The position numbers were made by a program, and so were the translations under genes. From Mycoplana azooxidifex (GTDB taxonomy: Bacteria > Pseudomonadota > Alphaproteobacteria > Rhizobiales > Rhizobiaceae), in assembly GCF_014196765.1 (NCBI RefSeq), contig NZ_JACIEE010000012.1, forward strand, positions 1 through 64,000: a DNA stretch of 64,000 nucleotides, in the 5' to 3' direction. The number at the start of each line of letters is the position of its first letter. Positions within the stretch are counted from its first letter, which is position 1. Of this stretch, positions 52,819 to 62,017 are shown in pieces. The notes under the pieces are model-generated. The model saw only the letters and a list, made by a program, of their open reading frames with translations, had not been told where the DNA came from and ran no database searches.

Positions 52819-53997
52819 ATGTCACCCTCCCGAACTGGCGGCTGTACCAGCCGTGTCCTGAGAGACTTCCTTTGTCTCGATGACTTTGAAAACAGAGCGC
52901 GACGTCACCTTCCCAGACCGCTGTTCGGCTACATCGCCGGCGCAAGCGAGCGCAATTCGTCTTTGCGAATGAACGAGGAAGCTTTCCAGAAGTACGCCTT
53001 CAAGCCGCGTGTCCTGCGAGATGTCTCCGCCCGCTCGACGGAAACGACGCTCTTCGGAAAAACCTACGCTGCGCCGTTTGGAATTGCCCCGATGGGTATC
53101 AGCGCGTTGATGGCCTACCGTGGCGATCTTGTGCTGGCGGAAGGTGCCGCACAGGCAGGCATTCCAATGATCATGAGCGGCTCCTCACTGATCCCGTTGG
53201 AAGACGTCGCAGCCGCCTCGCCGGATGCCTGGTTCCAGGCATATCTGCCGGGAGAGCCCGATCGCATCGATGCCCTTGTGGATCGTGTTGCCGCCGCAGG
53301 ATATGAAACGCTTCTGCTCACCGTGGACACGGCCACCCTGGCAAATCGCGAGAACAACATCCGTGCGGGGTTTTCCACCCCCTTGCGGCCGAGCATACGC
53401 CTCGCCTGGCAAGGCATCTCTCACCCGCGGTGGACGATCGGAACGTTCATCAGGACCATCGTCAGGCACGGAATACCGCATTTCGAGAACTCCTATGCGA
53501 CACGCGGCGCACCGATCATCGCCTCGAACGTTATGCGCGACTTCGGCAAGCGCGATCATCTGAACTGGACCCATCTCGAGCGCATACGCCGCCGCTGGAA
53601 GGGCAAGCTCGTGGTGAAAGGGATCATGCATCCGGACGACGCGGCACTGGCTGCGGAGACTGGCGCTGACGGCATCATCGTTTCAAATCACGGCGGCCGA
53701 CAGCTCGATGGAACGGCCGCGCCGCTACGAGTTTTGCCAGATATCGCTGGACGTGTATCGATTCCGGTCATGATCGATGGCGGAGTTCGGCGTGGAACCG
53801 ACGTTTTGAAGGCTCTGGCGCTCGGAGCAAGCTTTGTCTTCGTTGGACGCCCCTTCCTGTACGCCGCCGCCGTCGCTGGCCTGCCTGGAGTACGACGCTG
53901 CGCTGAAATTCTCAGATCGGAGACTGATCGCGATATGGCGCTCATGGGCATCGCATCGCTATCCCAGCTTGCGGAGGAAGGCCTGATCGATGGCTGA
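52819..53997 (+). CDS. FMN-dependent alpha-hydroxy-acid oxidase/dehydrogenase
   Basis: 392 residues from ATG 52819 (weak ribosome site). TIM barrel of the glycolate oxidase/L-lactate dehydrogenase family: GYIAGASERN, FGIAPMGISALMAYRGDL, VKGIMHPDDA with the flavin-contacting Lys, catalytic SNHGGRQLDGT (His-Gly-Gly-Arg), and VMIDGGVRRGTDVLKALALG binding the phosphate. Oxidises an L-2-hydroxy acid to the 2-oxo acid. Together with the D-specific dehydrogenase and the RraA-like lyase it could channel both enantiomers of the imported acid. Confidence 0.92.
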   Translation: MSPSRTGGCTSRVLRDFLCLDDFENRARRHLPRPLFGYIAGASERNSSLRMNEEAFQKYAFKPRVLRDVSARSTETTLFGKTYAAPFGIAPMGISALMAYRGDLVLAEGAAQAGIPMIMSGSSLIPLEDVAAASPDAWFQAYLPGEPDRIDALVDRVAAAGYETLLLTVDTATLANRENNIRAGFSTPLRPSIRLAWQGISHPRWTIGTFIRTIVRHGIPHFENSYATRGAPIIASNVMRDFGKRDHLNWTHLERIRRRWKGKLVVKGIMHPDDAALAAETGADGIIVSNHGGRQLDGTAAPLRVLPDIAGRVSIPVMIDGGVRRGTDVLKALALGASFVFVGRPFLYAAAVAGLPGVRRCAEILRSETDRDMALMGIASLSQLAEEGLIDG

Positions 53998-54387
53998 GTT
54001 CTGCTCCACGGCGGCTCAGGCGGCGAGCCAACATGGATCACGGGGGGCAGAGACTATTAGGTCCGCGGCCTCGAAAGATAACAACAACGCCTTCCTCTTC
54101 GTGCTCCCATCTCGGCCGTAGAGTCCGCCCAAGCGGCGTCTCCAAAGCGGACAATGCAGAGCAGTCGCGAGCCTTGATATCGCGCGAAGCTCCCGGACGT
54201 CGCTGCCGGAGGGATGTTTTCCCGCCTCGTTCGATTTCGACGACTACTGGATGCGCCCCGACAAGGGCGTGATGTAATCGAGGTTTCTCGCCCCGCGTAT
54301 GATGGGCGCTCAGTTGGCGTTCGATTTGAGTGAGCACGGTCGCGAGTACCTGACGTCGCACCCGTGACAAAGGCCAACGGATGGCGC
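53998..54387. other. gap between oxidase and DUF6634-like gene
   Basis: 390 bases between convergent genes. Several overlapping frames exist, all without motifs. I see nothing else in it. Confidence 0.45.
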
Positions 54388-54732
54388 TCATCCGGCCTTC
54401 CACTGGGGATAGGGCTCCTGCAGTCGGTAGACCCTGCTGCGGCATCTGGCCCACGTCATACCGCGGTCGAGCTGCAGCAGTGGAGAGGTACGGCCAAAGC
54501 CTCCTTCGACGATGAACGGATGGCCTTCGAAGTTTCCGAAAATATGCCGATACCGTTCGCCTGATGTGTAAATCACCTCTTCGATCTTCCAGTGGGTAAT
54601 CAGCGGAGCCGCCGAAAGCTCCTCCTGTGTTGGCGGGGTGCCGGAAGCGATCTGTTCGAGCATGAGATTGTAATCTCGCAAATAGGTCTCGAGCGTCCTG
54701 CCGTCGGGCGCGGTCATTTCCCAATCGTTCAT
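54388..54732 (-). CDS. DUF6634-like small protein
   Basis: 114 residues from ATG 54732, which overlaps the stop of the upstream gene as ATGA; GGGAG is close by. Pattern: DLETYLRD-like helix, PPTQEELSAAPLITHW, then IFGNFEGHPFIVEGG and RGMTWARCRSRVYRLQEP. This order (short helical start, APxxxxW, GHP, W-ART-SR-YRL) resembles the rhizobial DUF6634 family. Function unknown. Translational coupling suggests it works with the AAA protease. Confidence 0.6.
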   Translation of the reverse strand: MNDWEMTAPDGRTLETYLRDYNLMLEQIASGTPPTQEELSAAPLITHWKIEEVIYTSGERYRHIFGNFEGHPFIVEGGFGRTSPLLQLDRGMTWARCRSRVYRLQEPYPQWKAG

Positions 54733-56720
54733 CGCTTCAGCTCCCACCGGGGTTTCGCGCGCAAGGGCCAGCGCGACGAGCCCTCTCGTCCCGGGACAGG
54801 CCGGGCAAGCCTGTCACCGCTGACCGACAGCAGGTTCCGCACTTCCGCGCCGCTAGCGCTCCCTCGCTCCATTAGCATGGCCGCAAGAACGTCGAGCTCG
54901 TCCCGGTACTCTGCCAGGATCGCTTCCGTTTTATCGAGAGACGACTTGAGGCGGTGATCGACAGCTCGCCAGAGTCTTGGGTCCCGAGCTCGCAGGTCTT
55001 CCAACGCGCGTTGGCCGCTTCCCATGTCGAGTACAAGGCTTTCCCCGAAGCCATATTGGCGCTCGACGGCCGTCGCGAGCTCTGTGGCGATGCGAAGGTC
55101 CGAATTCTGCGCGCCACCCCCGCTTGTCGAATGATGGCCGAACACTACCCGCTCTGCGGCAATTCCGCCCATATGCACGCCAATACGGGCCATCAGGCTG
55201 TCCTCCGTCTCGCAAACGCTCTGCCTCCGGCGATATTCCACGTGGCCCAGCGTGCTTCCCGTATCGTCGAGCGCGATCCGCCGATTGATGACCACCCAAA
55301 GCAGCTCGTCAGGGCTCGCGACCAGTGTCACGAGAGCGTGGCCTGCTTCATGGATCGCGACCCGCCGCAGCTCGGCGTCGGACAGCATCCGACTTGGCGG
55401 AAGCGCGTCCAGCAAGTCCTTCTCCTCGAGCGCACGCCCCTCCCTCCTCACACGACGGCGAGCTCCCCGGGCGATAAGCTCGATGTTGGCCCCGGCGTAT
55501 CCAGCGCTCATCTCCCGGAACTGCCGTAGGTCGTCAGGCGCGGTCAGCCCGCGGAGGTGCTGCCGCAGGATGGCTTCGCGCGCGGCCCCGTCGGGAAGCG
55601 GAATTCCGATAAGCCTTTCCAGCCGTCCCGGCCTTAGCAGTGCCGAATCGATCGCCTCGGGGAAGTTCGTTGCCGCGACCACCACCACACCCGGCCTTCC
55701 GGCCGGAGGATCGAGGCACTCGAGTAGGGCGTTGATGACCTGACGCTTGTAGTCGAGATTGTCCCCGGCTGTGTCGCTACTGCGGTCCCCAAAGGCGTCG
55801 AACTCGTCGATGAAAAGGATGCAGGGCGCGTGTTTGTCGGCCAGTTCGAACGCCTGCCGCATGGCTTTGAGCATATCCCCGAGGTGCCCCTTTGCCTGCC
55901 ACCTGGCCGACGATGTCTCGATGATCGGCACGCCACATGTCGCGGCCAGGATCCGACCGTAGGTGGTTTTGCCCGTCCCGGGTCGACCACAGAGAACCGC
56001 GCCGCGATCGACGTCCTGCCAATCGATCTTGCCCGACTGCCATGCGGCGAGATCTTCGGCGAGCTGGATGCCCCAGTCGGCGGCCTCACCATACCCGGAC
56101 ATCTCGTGGAGGGTCCTGTCTGCCTTGTTCGGTTGCGGTGGGCGCACGCTGGCCTTGGCAGCTTGAGCGGCCTCGACTCTCCGCAGACGCCCGATAGCTG
56201 AACGCAGGGTCCGGTGTTCGTTCACTGCCATCTTTACCCGTTCGAAATCAAGACCGGCGAGGTACTCGGCGTCCTCCCTCGTCATATCCTTGAGGCCGAT
56301 CTCCCTGGCGGCGGCAAGGTAGTGGGCGGGCCTTGGCGGTTCCAGTACGATCTCGACGTCGGCGATCAACCTGATGTTAGGGTCAAGCGCATCGAGATCG
56401 CTGCAGAGAAGCACCGTGCGTTTTGCATCGAAAACCTTCCTCAGGGAATTCACGATCGAGATTTCATCCAGGCGCGCGATGAACAAACGGTCGTTGCCGT
56501 ACTCGTCGTACTGCGCTTCCGATTGCATAAGCTCCGTGATCGCCAACTGGAAAAAGATGCTTTCGCCGTTGAAACCATATGGCATCTGCAGCAATGCCTT
56601 AAACCGGGCATCGGGATGGTTGAGGAACGGTCGGAGGGCCTTCCTAACGGAACACATGATTACTGCGGTCGGGAAAGAGGGCTTGTGGTGGGCAGGCGAA
56701 ATGGGGCGTTTGGTGATCAT
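54729..56720 (-). CDS. soluble FtsH-like AAA+ metalloprotease
   Basis: 663 residues. About 1-205 is a family-specific N-terminal region without membrane helices (FtsH has two). AAA+ core: Walker A GRPGTGKT 245-252, Walker B ILFIDEFDAF 301-310, sensor ATNFPEAIDSALLRPGRLER. Peptidase M41: zinc motif HEAGH 457-461, later Asp in SGGGAQNSDLRIA. So it unfolds and degrades cytoplasmic proteins using ATP. 39 bases behind a nuclease-fold gene and coupled to a DUF6634-like gene. Ribosome site is weak. Confidence 0.9.
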   Translation of the reverse strand: MITKRPISPAHHKPSFPTAVIMCSVRKALRPFLNHPDARFKALLQMPYGFNGESIFFQLAITELMQSEAQYDEYGNDRLFIARLDEISIVNSLRKVFDAKRTVLLCSDLDALDPNIRLIADVEIVLEPPRPAHYLAAAREIGLKDMTREDAEYLAGLDFERVKMAVNEHRTLRSAIGRLRRVEAAQAAKASVRPPQPNKADRTLHEMSGYGEAADWGIQLAEDLAAWQSGKIDWQDVDRGAVLCGRPGTGKTTYGRILAATCGVPIIETSSARWQAKGHLGDMLKAMRQAFELADKHAPCILFIDEFDAFGDRSSDTAGDNLDYKRQVINALLECLDPPAGRPGVVVVAATNFPEAIDSALLRPGRLERLIGIPLPDGAAREAILRQHLRGLTAPDDLRQFREMSAGYAGANIELIARGARRRVRREGRALEEKDLLDALPPSRMLSDAELRRVAIHEAGHALVTLVASPDELLWVVINRRIALDDTGSTLGHVEYRRRQSVCETEDSLMARIGVHMGGIAAERVVFGHHSTSGGGAQNSDLRIATELATAVERQYGFGESLVLDMGSGQRALEDLRARDPRLWRAVDHRLKSSLDKTEAILAEYRDELDVLAAMLMERGSASGAEVRNLLSVSGDRLARPVPGREGSSRWPLRAKPRWELKR

Positions 56721-56759
56721 TTTTGTCTCTCTGAAATCCGGCTGGAAGGGCGCTTGATT

Positions 56760-57362
56760 TCAGGGACGTATTCGGCGCACCGTGGTCTCGGGTCCGAGTA
56801 AGGCTTCGTCGAGATCGACCTCGATGAAACCGGAAAGGATGAGCGACGCGATCCCGGCGACGGGCTTGGTCTCCTGGATCGCGCCGAGGCACTCGGCAAG
56901 CGTCAGGCTCCCGTTTTCGTCGAGAGCGGCCAGCAAGCGGACCCGGTCTCCAAGGCTCGTGCGCCATCTTCCATATTGAAGGAGGTCACGCGTGTTCTGA
57001 AGCCGATAACCGTCGTAGACCTCGGCACGGGACAGCTGGCGATACTCACCTGGTAGTCGTTCGCGGAAGGTCATATCTGACGCTTTCCGGTCCGGCGCGT
57101 CCAGAAAGCGTTGGTGGCCGTCCGCGTACATGACAAGGAAATCTGGCGTTCCCTGTTCCGCATTCCCTCCCCTATTGAGTGGCTGGCATTGCCAGGACGA
57201 GACATTCTGATCGACGTCCAGCAGGCAGGCGACATCGCGCGCCGCCTGGGTTCGAAACAAAGCAGGACCATCGCATTTGATTGTAGCCAGGGGATGAAAG
57301 CTGGTGTTCGCGGGAAGCTTCTCCCGCGCGGCGTCAGCCGCGGAACGCTCATAGGTTCGCAT
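56760..57362 (-). CDS. TnsA-like nuclease-fold protein
   Basis: 200 residues from ATG 57362 (a start at 57386 is also possible). The N-terminal 110 residues resemble the TnsA-type endonuclease domain: helix with ARDVACLLDVDQNVSSW, then strand QGTPDFLVMYADGHQRFLD. The PDF Asp is present, but the following ExK-like position reads DAPD, so catalysis is questionable. The C-terminal part is a winged-helix-like helical segment (SLTLAECLGAIQETKPVAG). First gene of the AAA-protease operon. Function unknown; it may bind DNA or a partner rather than cut. Confidence 0.55.
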   Translation of the reverse strand: MRTYERSAADAAREKLPANTSFHPLATIKCDGPALFRTQAARDVACLLDVDQNVSSWQCQPLNRGGNAEQGTPDFLVMYADGHQRFLDAPDRKASDMTFRERLPGEYRQLSRAEVYDGYRLQNTRDLLQYGRWRTSLGDRVRLLAALDENGSLTLAECLGAIQETKPVAGIASLILSGFIEVDLDEALLGPETTVRRIRP

Positions 57363-57688
57363 GACTTCCTCAATACAAATAGCCATTGACGACGGGGCCG
57401 CTGTGCGGTCAGCAGGTCAACGTATTCGTATCGAGTGGGTCAGCGATTTAAACATGGAAAGAACAATTAGGGAACAAACGCATTGGAGTCAACTGGGCTA
57501 CCCCCACAATTTTCCACTGCCTCTTTCGGTTCCTAGCTAACCCGGATTCGAGTTTGACGGGGCAAGCTCCACCGGACTGTGGGCTCGCGCGCGGGTTACC
57601 GACTTGTGTCGCCGCCCACGGATCGTGGAAATCGAAATATGATACCGAAGGAAACATTGTCCCATAGTGGGCAAGATCGCTCCGTCCC
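57363..57688. other. gap upstream of the TnsA-like operon
   Basis: About 325 bases that must contain the operon promoter. I see no gene or clear repeat. Confidence 0.4.
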
Positions 57689-58747
57689 TTACAGCGGATC
57701 GCGACTGATAGCCGGCAGGCTACCGACGGCGAGAATTCGCCTCCGATACTTGGGCATCGCGCGCCCGAGTGGTTTCCACTCGCTGGTATACAAGCTCCGA
57801 CAGGTCCACTGGTCGGTCTGAGCGTCCACCCGCGTGAGAACCTCTTCGAGATAGTCAGCATCGTGCATAAGCTCGAACGCCGTGAAGGGCTCATTGACCC
57901 CGTCATGGATTTGGCACCAATATCCGAGCGCGTCGGTGGACGCGAATGCCTCGCCGAGCGTCATTTCCACCGGTCGGTGCGTTGGGCGGTCGACAGCTTT
58001 GCCCCTGAAAATGCCCGGTGATTCCTTCAAGGCTTGCGATCTCGCTCTCAGTTCTCCAAGAAGGGTACCGTCGCCCAACTGCTTGTAGGAGACGGCGGGA
58101 TCTTCGTTGCTTCCGGCATCCACGGACCGTGCGGGGGCGTCGGGCCCGTTGACGTTCGAATAGACGATCGGCAAACGCTGATCGTCTACAGGAAACCAGA
58201 CAACGCCTTCAAGAGCATGCATCCCGCACGCTGCCGAGATTTTCCCCGGCTCGAGCTTCAGCTCCGCGTGGCCTTGGAGATTCGCAGCATCTTCGTCGAG
58301 CCCCTGCCCTCCTCCCGCGAAAAATCCGCTGCCGTTGTTATATCCCTCCTTGTCCCAGTCGAAGATTTCAGAAGCATAACGCTGCGTGACGACATTCCCG
58401 TCGGCCGCAACCAGATGTACCAAGTAGGCTTCGAACCTCGGTTCCTGATCTGGATCGACGTGATGCCATTTTCCCGACAGGACGACCGCGGCCGTATCCG
58501 CCAGCCTCAACGCTCCCGCCCCCTTGAGGATAGATGCCTCATAGTCGGCGATAAGCGCGGCAAGCTGGCCCTCCGGGTGGGATGCGACGCCACTGATATA
58601 GCCGTTGACGTTCGTTCCGATCACTTTAATGGCGGCATCCGGACCCGCGAATACCAATTGACCTTCGTACCAGCGAGTGTCGGGGTATGCGGCATCACGC
58701 TGGGGAGCTCGCTTGTATCGGGAGATGCGATAGAGATCGGACGTCAT
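57689..58747 (-). CDS. unrecognised protein, paralogue A
   Basis: 352 residues from ATG 58747 with AGGAAGC upstream. No signal or membrane helix. Recognisable landmarks: start SDLYRISRYKRAP, then LVFAGPDAAIKVIG, ASHPEGQLAALIADYEASIL, VLSGKWHHVDPDQEPRFEAY, GVVWFPVDDQRLPIVYSNVN, FRGKAVDRPTHRPVEMTL, TDALGYWCQIHDGVNEP and a C-terminal GSLPAISRDPL. The gene at 60705 repeats all of these, so the two are paralogues. I know no function for the family. Confidence 0.7.
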   Translation of the reverse strand: MTSDLYRISRYKRAPQRDAAYPDTRWYEGQLVFAGPDAAIKVIGTNVNGYISGVASHPEGQLAALIADYEASILKGAGALRLADTAAVVLSGKWHHVDPDQEPRFEAYLVHLVAADGNVVTQRYASEIFDWDKEGYNNGSGFFAGGGQGLDEDAANLQGHAELKLEPGKISAACGMHALEGVVWFPVDDQRLPIVYSNVNGPDAPARSVDAGSNEDPAVSYKQLGDGTLLGELRARSQALKESPGIFRGKAVDRPTHRPVEMTLGEAFASTDALGYWCQIHDGVNEPFTAFELMHDADYLEEVLTRVDAQTDQWTCRSLYTSEWKPLGRAMPKYRRRILAVGSLPAISRDPL

Positions 58748-58962
58748 TCGTTTAGCTTCCTGAAAGCCACGGACAGTCACGGTCGGCCGGACGGATTTCC
58801 GGCCGACGCCAGCTCTGCGGCGCTTGCTGGGGATGGGACCTGTGAGTAGGTCGATGATGAAATGCTGACCCGGATTTGATAGGCTGGCAACCCCGAACAC
58901 GCATTCTGTTCAAACCGCCTCATCCATCGATCCGCATCTTCCGTGCGCGCAGCAGCTGCCTT

Positions 58963-59472
58963 TCAGAAGGACGCCGACATGGTTGCCGACCCGTCCAGGA
59001 TAACCTGCTCGATGTCGTGCCGATCGCGGAGGAATCGCCGAATGAGATGGAGATTGACCAGAATTCCGGCCTGCCCGCCATTTTCGGCCAATTGCTCAAC
59101 AAGGAACCTGCGATCGAACGCGATCCCGAAATAGGCGTGGTTGTCGACGTCGATCCAGGTCGGATCGATCACCCGGCCGTTAAGGTCCACGAGCCAGGCG
59201 TGCTGCACGGGCATGACAAGCTCCGGGCCAACCGCGTATCCTTCGGCGTACAACACGTCATCTCGGACCGCGGCATAAGCCGTTGCGTTGTTGAAACAGT
59301 CACGAGGTTTCCCGCGCTTCAACCATGGCGTTCTATCGACGGATGGCTTGAACGCCCGGCCGTGCTTCAAAACCACGGTGGACGGCCCGAACGCCTGCTC
59401 CGTACTCGAGAGCAAGCCGACAAAATCCTTGATCTCTTCCACGAGGTCCGTGAACAACATGCCATCGGTCAT
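58963..59472 (-). CDS. transglutaminase-like cysteine-protease-fold protein
   Basis: 169 residues from ATG 59472; the longer frame has no ribosome site. Three landmarks fit a Cys-His-Asp triad: KPRDCFNNATAYAA, MPVQHAWLVDLNG, and VIDPTWIDVDNHAYFGIAF. The order and spacing resemble small transglutaminase-like/papain-like proteins of bacteria and mobile elements. It may cleave or modify a peptide; no target is evident. Same strand as its neighbours but with 100-215-base gaps. Confidence 0.5.
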   Translation of the reverse strand: MTDGMLFTDLVEEIKDFVGLLSSTEQAFGPSTVVLKHGRAFKPSVDRTPWLKRGKPRDCFNNATAYAAVRDDVLYAEGYAVGPELVMPVQHAWLVDLNGRVIDPTWIDVDNHAYFGIAFDRRFLVEQLAENGGQAGILVNLHLIRRFLRDRHDIEQVILDGSATMSASF

Positions 59473-59573
59473 TTCTGAATTCCCGTTTATCGACGTAGGC
59501 CGGACAGGGCTGCCACGAAATTCGACGGCAGCCCTGTCCGTGAACAGGATTGAAAAGGACGATCTGCGCCCGT

Positions 59574-60011
59574 CTAGTGACGGACGCGCCGCGACGGTCG
59601 CGCCTTGCGCATCACGGCCTTGAGGAAGTCTCGAAGGGCGTCCTCGCCACGTCGGCGGATATCCGCGGGAATGTCGACACGGAGGTCGGCGTGACTTTTT
59701 GCCAGGAAGCCGGCGAATTCGAGAGCCTCGCAATCGAGCGGCATGGGAAGCGCGAGCAGGATATCCGCGACGCCGATCTCCCCTTCGATCAACACGGCGA
59801 TCTCGTGACGGCCGAAGCTGCCGACACCCTTTCTCAGGGCCAATCCCTTATCGGAGGCGACGAGAAAATCTCCCTTGAGACTGCGGCTTTCGTCGCGGCG
59901 CGGCGCGAGCGACATCACGAACTGGAACAACGGAAACACGCCGTGCCGTTCGCTGTAGGCCTTCGTCCAGAGGGTGTTCAGGATTTCGTTGGAGAGCGAT
60001 CCGAGAGCCAT
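59574..60011 (-). CDS. hypothetical cytoplasmic protein
   Basis: 145 residues from ATG 60011 with AAAGGA seven bases upstream. Mixed alpha/beta with two beta-like segments (GDFLVASDKGLALRKGV, HEIAVLIEGEIGVADILLA) and a basic C-terminus. No signal, no motif I recognise. Likely cotranscribed with the transglutaminase-like gene 101 bases downstream. Confidence 0.6.
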   Translation of the reverse strand: MALGSLSNEILNTLWTKAYSERHGVFPLFQFVMSLAPRRDESRSLKGDFLVASDKGLALRKGVGSFGRHEIAVLIEGEIGVADILLALPMPLDCEALEFAGFLAKSHADLRVDIPADIRRRGEDALRDFLKAVMRKARPSRRVRH

Positions 60012-60704
60012 GTCATGTCCTTTCGTTGGCTGACGCAATACAAGTCCTGGGCCGTAAAGCCTCCTATGAACTTGCCTATGCAGACCAACAGAATGGACAT
60101 GAGAACTCCGTTCGAAACTCCGGCCGGTATACGCGAATTCCTGGATTTGAATAGATCGCCGGAGTGAGAAAGCGGCCGGCAATCCAGCTTATTCAGCGTA
60201 GACTGAACAATCGGTTAAAGTAATGCCGCGGTGGTTCTGTGGTGTCTCGCTTTGGAACACCCTTTGGCGCGCCTCGTAGCGATCGACTGCCTAGCCTTCC
60301 CAATCCATACCTCGAGCCCGCCGACCTAGTTTGACATAAGAGGACCGGCGGCCGCGCCGCAGGCACATCGCGCGAGGCCCGACATTCGCGCACGATTGAG
60401 AATCTGCCTCCGTGGAAAAGCTTCTGAGATACAGCCTTCCTGCTCCTGCGCCTCGCCCCATACTTCAACTGGCCTCTCTCTCGACACCCATCCTCGGCAA
60501 ACGGCCACTCGGTATGAACAGCATCAGCCTAAACGTCATGTCGCCATCGTTTCCGTGTGATCCATTTCGCTCTTGCGGGAGACGAAAATCCGGGAAACAC
60601 TTTCTATAGGGCCCGCCCGCAGGCAGCCAATCGAACAGACGAATGACGCAGCCCGCCAGGTACTCCGGCGAGCGCGGTATCGCTTTGCCAAAAGGAGCCA
60701 TCCA
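60012..60704. other. divergent intergenic region
   Basis: About 690 bases between the divergent genes at 60011 and 60705. It must hold two promoters; I see no gene, and AAAAGGAG at its right end is the ribosome site of the paralogue B gene. Confidence 0.45.
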
Positions 60705-61787
60705 GTGACTGAGACCCATCTCTATCGTTTGTCGCAGTTTCGACTTCCTGGGTTTAAGGCCGAATTGACCGACCGGTCGTCCTCAAATGTCACGGCCCGC
60801 CCGGTGTTTGCGGGACCCGATGCGGCTATCGAAATCGACGGAGATACTATCCGGGGGTTTGTCAACGGCGGGCCCTCGCACGACACCGGGCAACTTGCGA
60901 AGTTCATTGACCGCTATCGCAGAGAACTCGTAGCCGCGGCGGAAGCAAAGCGAACCGGGGAAACGCTGAAGATCATTTTCTCGGGCACCTGGCATCACAT
61001 CGACTTCGATGTCGCTCCCCGGTTCGAGGGGTGCCTGACGCACGTCGTCGCGCCGGACGGATCGGTCAAGACCACCCTCTACGAAGAGCGGGTGTTCGAA
61101 TGGGACGTTACGCCTTATCGCGCGGGCTACGGGTTCGTGACCTCGGTGCGCGGCGAGCTGGACGACATTGCCGACCATCTCGACGAGATGGCTGACCACG
61201 GGGTATCCAAAAGGCGCGGAGAATATAAGGGCGCGAGCGGGCTTGGCATGGTCGGCGGAATGATCTGGTCAACAAGTGACGAAGCTCACATTCCCATCTT
61301 GTATTCGGCAGCGACGGGCACTCACGAGATCGAGATGGAATACGAGCTGGACGAGGAAGAGGAGGAATACCTGTCGGGACAGCCGGTAATCGGAGATGGC
61401 TCGCTATCGGCCGCCATCGTGTCGAAGCTGAAGGACCTTGGAAAGCATGACGGCTGGTTTCGCGGAAAGGACATAGACCGGGCATCGCATCGACCGCGCA
61501 AGCTCAAGCTTTTCGAAGTTCCGGATGCGGTGGACGCGATCGGTTACTGGGTTCAATTCCGCACCGGCGGAGGCATCGTCTCGACGGAATTCAGGCTGTT
61601 CGGAGGCGTCCCGGAGTGGCCGCATGAGGTTCTCGAAAAGAGAGGCGACGTCGATGGCGGCGATGATCTACTCGGCAATCTATACGCCAGCGACTGGATC
61701 TACGAACCGACGATCAAAGCGCCGGATCAGGAAGTCAGGGTCCTGGCTCTCGGGCCGATTCCTCATATCTCGCTTGCGCCGCTCTGA
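60705..61787 (+). CDS. unrecognised protein, paralogue B
   Basis: 360 residues from GTG 60705, AAAGGAG eight bases upstream. Repeats the landmarks of the 57689-58747 protein: THLYRLSQFRLP, PVFAGPDAAIEIDG, SHDTGQLAKFIDRYRREL, FSGTWHHIDFDVAPRFEGC, GMIWSTSDEAHIPILYSAAT, FRGKDIDRASHRPRKLKLF, VDAIGYWVQFRTGGG and GPIPHISLAPL. An acidic insert (ELDEEEEEYLSG) is unique to this copy. No signal or membrane helix. Opposite strand to paralogue A, 2 kb away. Family and function unknown. Confidence 0.72.
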   Translation: MTETHLYRLSQFRLPGFKAELTDRSSSNVTARPVFAGPDAAIEIDGDTIRGFVNGGPSHDTGQLAKFIDRYRRELVAAAEAKRTGETLKIIFSGTWHHIDFDVAPRFEGCLTHVVAPDGSVKTTLYEERVFEWDVTPYRAGYGFVTSVRGELDDIADHLDEMADHGVSKRRGEYKGASGLGMVGGMIWSTSDEAHIPILYSAATGTHEIEMEYELDEEEEEYLSGQPVIGDGSLSAAIVSKLKDLGKHDGWFRGKDIDRASHRPRKLKLFEVPDAVDAIGYWVQFRTGGGIVSTEFRLFGGVPEWPHEVLEKRGDVDGGDDLLGNLYASDWIYEPTIKAPDQEVRVLALGPIPHISLAPL

Positions 61788-61807
61788 AATTAGTGGAGGG
61801 CGTACGC

Positions 61808-62017
61808 CTACTGCAGGGTCTTTTCGGCGAAGAGTGCCGGTCGCGTTTCCCTTTCCAGTTCCTCGGGTGAGGAAAGGACACGGAGGAACTCTTCCGTCGT
61901 GTAGATGCCGATCGGCAGTGCCGCGTCGAGTTTCTCTCGCAAATCCTCCGCGGAGGCGGAAGCCATGGCTTCAAAAAGCGCTCCCATACGCCTGTTGTGT
62001 TCCCCAATCGATCGCAC
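61808..62017 (-). CDS. small helical hypothetical protein
   Basis: 69 residues from GTG 62017 (ATG 61987 gives 59). Predicted helical, with MASASAEDLREKLDAALP and TTEEFLRVLSSPEEL. Convergent with paralogue B, 20 bases from its stop. No family recognised. Confidence 0.5.
   Translation of the reverse strand: MRSIGEHNRRMGALFEAMASASAEDLREKLDAALPIGIYTTEEFLRVLSSPEELERETRPALFAEKTLQ

Noticed and set aside
54038-54724. 228-residue minus-strand frame
   Set aside because: Overlaps the DUF6634-like gene in another frame and has antisense-like composition.
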